A stretch of 17,114 bases of DNA from JBKPFU01 sp046728975. Its GTDB lineage: Bacteria; Actinomycetota; Thermoleophilia; Gaiellales; Gaiellaceae. The notes under the pieces are model-generated. The model was not told the DNA's origin, searched no databases, and was given only the letters and a program-made list of their open reading frames with translations. Location of the stretch: assembly GCA_046728975.1 (NCBI GenBank), contig JBKPFU010000081.1, forward strand, positions 1 through 17,114, written 5' to 3'. The translations under genes were made by a program, and so were the position numbers. Below, piece by piece: positions 5,792 to 12,284 of this stretch (position 1 is its first letter; each line of letters opens with the position of its first letter).

Positions 5792-6196
5792 ATGATTCGG
5801 CTCGCGTTCATCGCTGCGCTCGGCGCGGCGTGTGCCGTCGGCGGAGGCGCTCCCGCAGCCGACGCCCACTGCACGGGGCCTACGCTGGCGATTCTCTCGC
5901 CGAGGTCCGGCGAGACGGTCAAGCCGCCGTTCCCGGTGCGCTACCGCGTCCGCTGCTTCCGCGTCGGCCCAGGGTCGGGTCATCTGCACGCATGGCCGAC
6001 CCCGGAGCGCGACTGGTTGCGCATCGAGCTGCCGCTGCGCTGGCCGTACGGGACCGTGACGTTTCCGGACAACAACAAGGTCTTCACGGGGTACCGGAAC
6101 GTGCTGTTCGAGCTCGCGCGCGGCGATCACAGGCGCGTCCGCGCGGGCGCGGCGCGCGTCGTCGTGTTCCGGCTCACGATCGAGGGCCGTCGTTAG
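5792..6196 (+). CDS. exported protein of unknown function
   Basis: Encodes 134 aa. Residues 1-26 form a signal peptide ending near APAADAHC, so the mature protein would start around His/Cys. The mature part begins with CTGPTLAILSPRSGETVKPP and PFPVRYRVRCF, like the first strands of an Ig-like or fibronectin-like beta-sandwich, and goes on with SGHLHAWPTP and VTFPDNNKVFTGYRNVLFEL. The two cysteines could pair. ATG 5792 has only a weak ribosome site. I do not recognise a named family. The gene lies just right of the truncated A8 repeat and has no frame break. A hairpin overlaps its stop codon. Confidence 0.75.
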   Translation: MIRLAFIAALGAACAVGGGAPAADAHCTGPTLAILSPRSGETVKPPFPVRYRVRCFRVGPGSGHLHAWPTPERDWLRIELPLRWPYGTVTFPDNNKVFTGYRNVLFELARGDHRRVRAGAARVVVFRLTIEGRR

Positions 6197-6217
6197 TCCC
6201 TACGATCGTCGACGGCC
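6185..6217 (+). terminator. hairpin spanning the stop codon of the exported protein
   Basis: Perfect 8-bp arms GGCCGTCG (6185-6192) and CGACGGCC (6210-6217) with a 17-base loop containing the TAG stop. No T tract follows immediately. A second hairpin with a T run lies 20 bases on. Confidence 0.45.
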
Positions 6218-6235
6218 GTAAATCCCCTACCGCCA

Positions 6236-6255
6236 GGCCCGGGGGGCCCGGTTTT
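6236..6255 (+). terminator. short G+C hairpin followed by TTTT
   Basis: GGCCC (6236-6240), GGG loop, GGGCC (6244-6248), then CGG and TTTT (6252-6255). This is the closest thing to a classic intrinsic terminator in this part and would end transcription of the exported-protein gene at 5792. Confidence 0.45.
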
Positions 6256-6257
6256 CG

Positions 6258-6563
6258 ATGTCGGAGCGCAAGCTCAGCGTCTACGAGCGCATCATCCGGG
6301 AGGCGAATCTCGAGGAGGAGTACGACGAGGCGTTGTGCTACGAGCCGGAGCGGTGCGCGCGTACCGCGCGAGGACTGAGACCGCCTCTGAAACGACCTGC
6401 AACGAGCTGCATCCAACTACCGGGAAACGGCCTCTGCGCAGGCGGTTTTCCGCTTCTTGCAGTTCGCTGCAACTCGCTAGAGCCCCGCGTCCCGGACTTC
6501 GAATCCGCGTGCGGAGGTTCGACTCCTCCCGGGGCCACTCGGTTTCTAGAGCCCTTGCGTTAA
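6258..6563 (+). CDS. doubtful short ORF, N-terminal part plausible
   Basis: The frame encodes 101 aa, but only the first ~40 residues (MSERKLSVYERIIREANLEE, then EYDEALCYEPERCAR) look like protein: acidic, helical, GC-biased codons. From about 6380 the frame reads through two hairpins and the tRNA remnant and is unlikely to be real coding. A one-base shift near 6360 would end it at TGA 6376-6378 as a ~40-aa peptide. No ribosome site is seen, and the ATG directly follows the TTTT of the upstream hairpin. It may be a truncated gene. Confidence 0.3.
   Translation: MSERKLSVYERIIREANLEEEYDEALCYEPERCARTARGLRPPLKRPATSCIQLPGNGLCAGGFPLLAVRCNSLEPRVPDFESACGGSTPPGATRFLEPLR
6423..6472 (+). other. two hairpins preceding the tRNA remnant
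   Basis: GGAAACGGCCT and AGGCGGTTTTCC (6423-6450) can form an imperfect hairpin around CTGCGC. Immediately after, TTGCAG-TTCG-CTGCAA (6457-6472) is a perfect 6-bp stem with a UUCG tetraloop. CTGCAAC also occurs as a direct repeat at 6397-6403 and 6467-6473. These could be arm-type binding sites or 3'-end structures of a lost integrase gene; that is inference. Confidence 0.4.
6481..6537 (+). pseudogene. tRNA-Arg(TCG) remnant lacking the D arm
   Basis: The 3' half of a tRNA is exact. Anticodon stem CGGA/TCCG (6493-6496, 6504-6507) encloses a 7-base loop CTTCGAA with T33 and anticodon TCG at 6499-6501. T stem GGAGG/CCTCC encloses loop TTCGACT (6513-6529). The acceptor strand is CGGGGCC with discriminator A at 6537, and CCA is not encoded. 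No D arm exists, yet AGCCCCG (6481-6487), only five bases before the anticodon stem, can pair with six of the seven acceptor bases. Either it is a deletion-damaged tRNA, or the 3'-end copy left as an attachment site by an element that integrated into a tRNA-Arg gene. It should not be a functional tRNA. Confidence 0.6.
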
Positions 6564-6649
6564 CACAAAGCTTTCGCCGTCCGCCTCAAAGCCCTTACCA
6601 GTGCCCACGACAATCAGACGCACACGGTTCCATCGGGCAGGGAGGCTGG

Positions 6650-6841
6650 ATGGTGACCTACGACGTCATCTATCTCCTGGGCGTCATCGGCCTCATCGCG
6701 GTGTGGCCGCTTTTCTTGATCATGCTGGACGCGAAGCCCGCGCCGATCGGATGGATCGTGCGCGGATGTTGTGCGCTCGCGATCGCCTTCTTCGCCCTGA
6801 CGTGGTATCTCGCCTACACGGGCATCGGAGGCCTCCCGTAG
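6650..6841 (+). CDS. small two-helix membrane protein
   Basis: Encodes 63 aa. ATG 6650 (or GTG 6653) follows GGAGG at 6641-6645; frames extending further upstream run through the tRNA remnant and are not credible. Two hydrophobic segments, roughly residues 5-26 (VIYLLGVIGLIAVWPLFLIM) and 33-58, are separated by a short DAKPAPIGW loop, giving a hairpin membrane topology. No family recognised; the role is unknown. It lies between the tRNA remnant and the convergent lysyl oxidase gene, whose stop is 8 bases away. Confidence 0.7.
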   Translation: MVTYDVIYLLGVIGLIAVWPLFLIMLDAKPAPIGWIVRGCCALAIAFFALTWYLAYTGIGGLP

Positions 6842-6848
6842 CCTCGGC

Positions 6849-7634
6849 CTAGCAGCGTGTGCCCGTCTCGCACGTACGCAACACGAGGATCCCGGGTAGG
6901 TCGTTCGGCGACGCAGGTGGCAGCAGCCTGATCCGCGCCGCGGAGGAGTTGTTTGCGTAGTTGGACTCGCGCAGTCGTCGCGCGGCGTTGACTCGGTGGA
7001 CGAGCACGTAGTCGCCCGGAGCAACGCCGTTGATGTCGACGTACTGGCCTTCCTTGACGGGCGGATAGATGTCGCCGAATCCGACGGCGATGCCTTCGAC
7101 GACGCGCGTCGCGCCAGGCTCTCCCTGTGCGCAATGGTTCCTGCCGATCGGGCGCGTGCCGCGCGGGCCGCGCGTCGGAAGCGGCGAACGGTGGTCGCTC
7201 GTCAGGCAAAAGCCGCTTTTGTGGTCGCGGAGGATCCGCCGCCCGCCCAAAGTGCGCAGCTCGTACTGCTCGAACGGCTGGAGGTGCCAGTGGCTGTGGC
7301 TGGGGTTGACGTTGAAGCGCATCCAGCCTGCTCCGGCGATGCGCTCGTAGCCGCCGCGCTGCAGCCGGACGAATTGCTGGGCGCGCATCACGGGCACGCG
7401 CGTTGTCGCGCGGCGGCCGACGACGACGAGCGGCCCGAAGCCGACGTTCTCGACGTTCGAGGCGAACGTGAGCCGGACGCCGCGATTGTCGGGGCCGCCC
7501 CAGACGACATCGATTTTGTCCGGCGGACGTTGGTCGAGGTCGGGTAGGAGCACTCGCGGCGTCGTGCGACCGGCGTTCGCGACGCACGTCAGGACGGCCA
7601 GCAGCACAGAGACCCCAACTGCCCGCCGCAGCAT
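6849..7634 (-). CDS. exported lysyl oxidase-family protein
   Basis: Encodes 261 aa from ATG 7634; an in-frame GTG at 7673 is possible but would put extra polar residues before the signal peptide (MLRR, hydrophobic run, VANAG). The body carries the lysyl oxidase hallmark SHSHWHLQPFEQYEL, with the copper-binding histidines at about residues 113-117, followed by KSGFCLTSDHR and GQYVDINGVAPGDYVLVHRV. Animal lysyl oxidases are copper amine oxidases that cross-link matrix proteins through a lysine tyrosylquinone. Bacterial members are secreted and their substrates are largely unknown. Cysteines in GFCL, RNHC and the C-terminal LRTCETGTRC suggest disulfides outside the cell. It is divergent from the histidine kinase, with about 110 bp between starts. 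Confidence 0.88.
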   Translation of the reverse strand: MLRRAVGVSVLLAVLTCVANAGRTTPRVLLPDLDQRPPDKIDVVWGGPDNRGVRLTFASNVENVGFGPLVVVGRRATTRVPVMRAQQFVRLQRGGYERIAGAGWMRFNVNPSHSHWHLQPFEQYELRTLGGRRILRDHKSGFCLTSDHRSPLPTRGPRGTRPIGRNHCAQGEPGATRVVEGIAVGFGDIYPPVKEGQYVDINGVAPGDYVLVHRVNAARRLRESNYANNSSAARIRLLPPASPNDLPGILVLRTCETGTRC

Positions 7635-7694
7635 CACGACACCGTACAAGCGCGGACGGCTGTCGTTCGGCACGAACGAATTTCGAGCGACGGG

Positions 7695-7723
7695 TTGTGA
7701 GCGGCCGACCGCGGGGCTAGGCT
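7695..7723 (+). promoter_or_regulatory. candidate promoter for the histidine kinase
   Basis: TTGTGA (7695-7700), exactly 17 bases, then TAGGCT (7718-7723), which fits TANNNT. Transcription would begin near 7730, about 14 bases before the GTG start at 7744, giving an almost leaderless mRNA. This supports GTG 7744 over the longer open frame. Confidence 0.5.
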
Positions 7724-7743
7724 GCTACGTCATCGCCCCGCAG

Positions 7744-10014
7744 GTGAGGTCGCTCAGTTCACGCCCCTGGTTGGTGGCCGTCGCCGCCTTCCTCGTCGCG
7801 GTTGCCGTCACGGTTCCGTTCATCTTCCTGTCGGACCGGACGGAGCGAGTGGCGCTCGCTGTTGGGGTCGTGGTCGCTGCGGCGCTCGCCGCGGGCTGGC
7901 TTCTGCGGCGGTTCCGGCGACTCGAAAGCGAGCGCGAGGCGGAGCGGCTCCGAATCCGCGAAGAGGTGGACCAGGCAGAGCACACTCAGCGTGCACTCGT
8001 CGAGGGGCTTCCGCTGGTGACGTGGACCTACGAGGCGAGAGATCGCAGTGCGACCCGCTACGTCAGCCCGCAGGTCGAAACGATGCTCGGCTACTCGCCG
8101 GAGCGCTGGGCATCCGAGCCGGATCTCTTTTCGAAGGCGCTGCATCCGGACGACCGCCAGCGCGTGCTGGACGAGATCGGGCGTGGAGAGGACGGGACGC
8201 CGTTCGAGCTCGAATACCGCCTGATCGCGCGCCAAGGTGACGTCGTCTGGATTCGCGAAGAAGCCACCACCGTTCGCGGCGCCGACGGCGAGCCGCTTTA
8301 TGGCCGCAGTTTCCTGACCGATATCCGCGCGGAGAAACGGGCTGACGACGAGCGCGACCGCCTCGTGGCCGCCGAAAACGCGGCCGTCGCGGCGACCGTC
8401 GAACGGCAGCGCCGGCTCGACCTGCTCCGCGAGGCGGCCGATCTCGCGGCTTCTTCGCTCGAGTACAAGCGGACGGCCCAGCGGATCGCAGACCTGGTGG
8501 TCCGCGACTTCGCCGACTGGTGCGTCGTCGACATCGAGGAGGGCGGCTCGCTCAGTCGCGTCGCCGTCGCTCGAGCCGAGCCCGCCCGGCGGGACGCGGG
8601 CGGTGTCCCGGACCAGCAGGCCGAGGAGGCCGTGCGCGCCGTTGTCGACAGCGGGCAGCCACAGATCATTCCGGGGCTCGGAGAAAGCGCCAATGGAAAC
8701 GAGGCCGGTCGCTTCCTCGGCGGAGTCGACGCGCAATCGATCATCTGCGTCCCGCTCCGAGCGCGGAAGCGGCGACTCGGCGCGATCACGGTCGCGCGCA
8801 CTGAGAGCGGGAACAGGTACGGGGCCGAGGAGCTTGGCGTCGTCGAGGATCTTGCCGGCCGCATCGCGGTCGCGATCGACCGCGCGCGCCTGTACACCGA
8901 GGTCGAGGAACGCGCCGATGCGGCGCGCGTCCTCGCTCACGTCGCCGACGGCGTTCTCCTGCTCGATCGCGGTGGCACCGTGCGTCTGTGGAACCCGGCG
9001 GCGGAGGCGATCACCGCGATCAACGCTGCCGATGTCGTCGGCCGCTCCGCGGTCGAGGTCATTCCCGGATGGCAGGAGATCGTCGACGCCGTCCCCGTCT
9101 CCACGTCCCCCGACCCCGGCCACAGCGAGGTCGTCGTCCCGATCGAGACGGAGATGGGGGAGCGCTGGATCGCGATCTCCGGCGTGCGGTTCTTCGGTGG
9201 GACGGTGTACGCGTTCCGCGACCTGACCGAAGTACGCCGCCTCGAGGAGCTCAAAGCCGACTTCATCGCCACCGCGTCGCACGAGCTCCGCACGCCGCTG
9301 GCCGCGGTCTACGGCGCTGCGCAGACGCTGCTTCGCCACGACTTCGCTCTCGATGAGGGCGGCCGCGATCGCTTCGTCTCGTTGATCGCGGAGGAGTCGG
9401 AGCGCCTCAGCCGCATCGTCAACGAGATCCTGCTCGCCAACCAGCTCGACGCAGGACGGCTCGATCTCGAGTCCGAGGCATTCGACGCGGTCGAGCTCGT
9501 GGAGCGGGTGGTCGAGGCGACGCGCGCCTACGCGCCTCCCGGAATCTCGGTCGAGCTGGTCGCCCCGGACCGCCTGCCGCCGGTCGCCGCCGATCGGGAC
9601 AAGGTTCGGCAGGTCCTGGTGAACCTCGTGGAAAACGCGATCAAGTACTCACCAGACGGCGGACACGTGGAGGTCGGAGTCGAGCCTCACGGCGAGCGCG
9701 CGCTCTTCCGTGTGAGGGACGAAGGCCTCGGCATCCCGGCCGAGGAGCGGGCCCGAGTGTTCGAGAAGTTCTATCGGGTGGATCCGCATATGACGCGCGG
9801 CGTCGGAGGCACCGGTCTCGGCCTCTACATCTGCAACGAGCTTGTCAGCCGGATGGGCGGCCGCATCTGGGTCGAGCCGAACAACGGTCGAGGGTCGATG
9901 TTCCTCTTCGAGCTTCCGGTGGCGGAGTCGTCCGCGGTTCAGCGATTTCCTGCAGAGCCGGCTGAGGGGCAGGCGACGACCCCGCCTGCCCGCGCGACGA
10001 ACGCTCCGAGCTAG
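7744..10014 (+). CDS. membrane-anchored multi-sensor histidine kinase (PAS-GAF-PAS-HisKA-HATPase)
   Basis: Encodes 756 aa from GTG 7744. The frame is open further upstream, but that part is arginine- and serine-rich, antisense to the lysyl oxidase gene and lies before the promoter candidate. Two membrane helices (about residues 8-29 and 35-54) leave almost no outside loop, so sensing is probably cytoplasmic or membrane-level. Next come a PAS domain (about 85-195, with WTYE, GYSPERW and FELEYRLI), a GAF domain (about 230-385) and a second PAS (about 395-495). HisKA follows, with SHELRTPLAAVYG and His513 as phospho-acceptor. The ATPase has N631 in NLVENAIKYSPDGG, DEGLGIP and GTGLGLYI. An alanine-rich tail ends it. 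No response regulator gene is adjacent, so it is an orphan kinase here. Confidence 0.92.
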   Translation: MRSLSSRPWLVAVAAFLVAVAVTVPFIFLSDRTERVALAVGVVVAAALAAGWLLRRFRRLESEREAERLRIREEVDQAEHTQRALVEGLPLVTWTYEARDRSATRYVSPQVETMLGYSPERWASEPDLFSKALHPDDRQRVLDEIGRGEDGTPFELEYRLIARQGDVVWIREEATTVRGADGEPLYGRSFLTDIRAEKRADDERDRLVAAENAAVAATVERQRRLDLLREAADLAASSLEYKRTAQRIADLVVRDFADWCVVDIEEGGSLSRVAVARAEPARRDAGGVPDQQAEEAVRAVVDSGQPQIIPGLGESANGNEAGRFLGGVDAQSIICVPLRARKRRLGAITVARTESGNRYGAEELGVVEDLAGRIAVAIDRARLYTEVEERADAARVLAHVADGVLLLDRGGTVRLWNPAAEAITAINAADVVGRSAVEVIPGWQEIVDAVPVSTSPDPGHSEVVVPIETEMGERWIAISGVRFFGGTVYAFRDLTEVRRLEELKADFIATASHELRTPLAAVYGAAQTLLRHDFALDEGGRDRFVSLIAEESERLSRIVNEILLANQLDAGRLDLESEAFDAVELVERVVEATRAYAPPGISVELVAPDRLPPVAADRDKVRQVLVNLVENAIKYSPDGGHVEVGVEPHGERALFRVRDEGLGIPAEERARVFEKFYRVDPHMTRGVGGTGLGLYICNELVSRMGGRIWVEPNNGRGSMFLFELPVAESSAVQRFPAEPAEGQATTPPARATNAPS

Positions 10015-10820
10015 CGCGACGCGCGAGTCGGTTCGGCTATGACCGTTTCGGCGGCGTCTGCGTCCGAGTCCGTGTCGGTGTCGTGCTCCCCGTCCGGAGC
10101 AGCCTTTTCGCCGGCCGACACGCGGGCGGCCGCAGAGGCGGCCACGTCGTGGAGGTGCGCGCCGATCGAGCGGAGCTCGTCCAGCAGCGCGTCACGTTCG
10201 GACCAGACGGCTTCCGTGTCCGATTGGAGATCGCGCATCCGGGCCTTCGCCTCTGCCTCGCGCGTCGCGATTTCCTCGTCCGAAACCTGCTTCCGCCGCT
10301 TCGCCTCCTCGCGGGCGTCGGCGACGATCTTCTCCGCCTCGGCGCGAGCCTGGGCGACAATCTCGCCGGCCTCGGCGTTCGCGTCGGCGACTGTTTGCGC
10401 GGCCGCCGCTCTCTCGCGCTCCGCGTCGGCGCTCGCGCTGACGACGAGGTCGGCAGCCTGCGCCTTTGCCTCCGACATGCTTTGGTCTGCTTCCTCGCGC
10501 GCCGTCGCCACGATCTTCTCGGCCGACTCTCGTGCCTCCCGCAGGATCGCGATCGTCTGCTCGCCCACGCGGTCGAGCGCGTTCTTCACGGCAGCCTGCG
10601 GCGAGCGACTGACCTCGAGCTCTGCGATCACGCGGTTGACACGCTTGATGTACGCATCGACGGCCGGACGGTCGTAGCCGCGCATCGAGACCGGGAACGA
10701 GACGTTCCGAATCTCGCTCGGCACATGGTTGCGGACCGCGAGATAGCTCGACTCTTCCTCCGGAGGCGCGGCTGACGGCTCCGGCTGAGCGCTGGCGGCC
10801 TTGCGCTCGTCCTCTCCCAC
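10011..10820 (-). CDS. DivIVA-domain coiled-coil protein
   Basis: Encodes 269 aa from GTG 10820. After a charged N-terminus, the segment IRNVSFPVSMRGYDRPAVDAY followed by IKRVNRVIAELE matches the DivIVA lipid-binding N-terminal domain, in which F and GYD are conserved. Residues ~95-225 are an alanine/glutamate-rich coiled coil with repeated AEKIVA-x-AREEA units. An acidic, Asp-rich tail (DTDTDSDADAAE) follows. Such proteins assemble at curved membranes, poles or septa of actinobacteria and recruit cell-wall or division proteins. TAGTCT six bases upstream of the GTG could be a -10 box for leaderless transcription. The stop overlaps the stop of the convergent kinase gene. Confidence 0.82.
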   Translation of the reverse strand: MGEDERKAASAQPEPSAAPPEEESSYLAVRNHVPSEIRNVSFPVSMRGYDRPAVDAYIKRVNRVIAELEVSRSPQAAVKNALDRVGEQTIAILREARESAEKIVATAREEADQSMSEAKAQAADLVVSASADAERERAAAAQTVADANAEAGEIVAQARAEAEKIVADAREEAKRRKQVSDEEIATREAEAKARMRDLQSDTEAVWSERDALLDELRSIGAHLHDVAASAAARVSAGEKAAPDGEHDTDTDSDADAAETVIAEPTRASR

Positions 10821-10840
10821 GCCGTCAGACTACTCCCTCC
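10821..10840. promoter_or_regulatory. 20-bp divergent start region
   Basis: Only 20 bases separate two divergent GTG starts. On the minus strand TAGTCT (10831-10826) sits six bases before the DivIVA-like GTG, a spacing typical of leaderless -10 boxes. The plus strand shows TACTCC four bases before the other GTG, a weaker match. Neither gene has room for a Shine-Dalgarno sequence. Confidence 0.4.
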
Positions 10841-11842
10841 GTGAGCAACGCGCGTCTGGTCTTCGTCGGGCTGCGGGTCCGCGATGTGGCGGCAGCGGCT
10901 CATTTCTACCGCGAGGCGTTCGGCATCGCCTTCGCGGCCGGTCAGCCGCCGCGGCCGCACGCCGAAGTTTCATGGAGAGAGGGTGCCTATCTCCATCTCG
11001 CGCTATTTGCGCAAGATCCGGTCGCGACGGAGAACGCCGAGATCGGTTTCTTCGTCGACGATCTCGAAGCCGCGCATGCGCGTGCCGTTGCTGCGGGCGC
11101 CGAGGTCGTGCACGAGCCGCGGGCGGAGCCCTGGGGCCGCACGGCGTCGTACCGCGATCCTGACGGCAACCTCGTAGGGTTGACGCAGCGGCCCTCGGCG
11201 CCGCGCGTCGCCGGCGTCGACCTCGCGGGTGGAGCGTTGGCCGTCGTCGTGCTCGAAGAGAACCGCGTCGTCGAGGCTTTTCGGTGCGAGACGTTCGCGG
11301 ACGCCCTGCTGGTCGACGCCAGCGTGATTGGCATAGACATCCCGATCGGAATTCCCGACTCGGGGGCGCGGCCCGCCGACGAGGCTGCTCGACGTTTCGT
11401 CGGCCCGCGGGCATCCAGCGTCTTCACGACGCCGGTTCGGCCGGTGCTCGAGGCCGAGACGTATGAGGAGGCGCGGCGGGTCGCCGTCGAGCGGACGGGG
11501 AAATCTGTTTCTGCGCAGTCCTACGCCCTGCGCCGCCGCATCCTCGAGGTCGACGAATACGCGCACGATGACGAGCGTGTGATCGAGGTGCATCCCGAGG
11601 TTTCCTTCCGGGAACTCGCCCACCGGCCGCTGCTCTCGAAACGCGGCACGGACGGTCTTGTCGAGCGTCGCGCCCTGCTCGAGGACGCGGGGCTCGAGGT
11701 CCCGTCGTCGGTGCCGCGGATTGCCGAGCCGGACCTGCTCGACGCCACCATCGTCGCATGGAGCGCGAGACGCTATGCGCTCGGCGATGCGGTGCCGCTG
11801 CCGCCGGGCCACACGGCGCGCATCGGAGCGATCTGGCGCTGA
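10841..11842 (+). CDS. VOC (glyoxalase-like) domain fused to DUF429
   Basis: Encodes 333 aa. Residues 1-117 form a vicinal oxygen chelate half: LVFVGLRVRDVAAAAHFYRE, AYLHLALFAQD, IGFFVDDLEAAH and TASYRDPDGNLVGLT. After a five-residue linker, residues 122-333 match DUF429: VAGVDLAGG, VIGIDIPIGIPDSG, SSVFTTPVRPVL, VIEVHPEVSFRELA, SKRGTDGLVERR and LLDATIVAWSARRYA. DUF429 is a predicted RNase H-like nuclease family whose function is unproven; VOC domains bind metals and small molecules. I know the two domains as separate proteins; an in-frame fusion is unusual to me. GTG 10841 has no ribosome site. It is first of three co-directional genes. Confidence 0.82.
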   Translation: MSNARLVFVGLRVRDVAAAAHFYREAFGIAFAAGQPPRPHAEVSWREGAYLHLALFAQDPVATENAEIGFFVDDLEAAHARAVAAGAEVVHEPRAEPWGRTASYRDPDGNLVGLTQRPSAPRVAGVDLAGGALAVVVLEENRVVEAFRCETFADALLVDASVIGIDIPIGIPDSGARPADEAARRFVGPRASSVFTTPVRPVLEAETYEEARRVAVERTGKSVSAQSYALRRRILEVDEYAHDDERVIEVHPEVSFRELAHRPLLSKRGTDGLVERRALLEDAGLEVPSSVPRIAEPDLLDATIVAWSARRYALGDAVPLPPGHTARIGAIWR

Positions 11843-11906
11843 GGGGCGTTGGGCGGGCTGCGAAGATGCCGTCGTGCGCCTCCGATCTCGCTCCGGAAAG
11901 GCCGTT

Positions 11907-12284
11907 GTGCGCCGCGTCCTGGCCGCGACCGATCGTTCGGAGACCGCGAGCCAAGCCGTCGCCTGGGCGGCAGAGATGGCGGCGCGCTACGAGGCCGAGC
12001 TGCTGCTCGTTCAGGTGCTGATCGAAGACGGCACCAGCCAGGCCGCCGAACGCGAGCTCGCCGCGTACGCCGACGAGCTCGCGCTTCCGCGCGTGCAGAC
12101 GTTCGTTACCGTGGACGCCGATCCGGCGCGCGCGATCGTCGAGGCCGCAAAGACGCAGCAGGCCGACGTGATCGTCGTCGGCAGCGTCGGGATGCAGGGG
12201 CGGAAGGAGTTCCTCCTCGGCAATGTGCCCAACCGCGTCTCGCACAATGCCCCTTGCACCGTTGTGATCGTGCACACCGCATGA
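11907..12284 (+). CDS. universal stress protein (UspA family)
   Basis: Encodes 125 aa from GTG 11907, which has GGAAAGG five bases upstream; GTG 11874 in the same frame would add 11 residues. It begins VLAATDRSETASQAVAWAAE, the usual first strand and helix, with Asp9 at the nucleotide site. It ends with the G-2x-G-9x-G signature: G92-S-V-G95, nine residues, then G105-N106, followed by VPNRVSHNAPCTVVIVH. The residue after the last glycine is normally Ser or Thr and is Asn here. ATP-binding UspA-type proteins help cells survive stress or growth arrest. The stop overlaps the next start by ATGA, so it is translationally coupled to the UbiB-like gene. Confidence 0.87.
   Translation: MRRVLAATDRSETASQAVAWAAEMAARYEAELLLVQVLIEDGTSQAAERELAAYADELALPRVQTFVTVDADPARAIVEAAKTQQADVIVVGSVGMQGRKEFLLGNVPNRVSHNAPCTVVIVHTA

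Noticed and set aside
6335..6649. A 168-aa frame joining the junction zone to the small membrane protein
   Set aside because: It would translate through two hairpins and the tRNA remnant; the GGAGG-preceded ATG at 6650 explains the real part.
7468..7743. Longer N-terminus for the histidine kinase
   Set aside because: The upstream open part is antisense to the lysyl oxidase gene, lies before the promoter-like TTGTGA/TAGGCT pair and has low-complexity Arg/Ser composition.
8298..9339. Large minus-strand open frames within the kinase gene
   Set aside because: Antisense shadows with Arg/Ser/Asp bias; the plus strand holds a complete set of kinase domains.
11849..12280. Longer N-terminus for the UbiB-like protein
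   Set aside because: It is the out-of-phase reading of the stress-protein gene, arginine-rich throughout; ATG 12281 in the ATGA overlap is the natural start.
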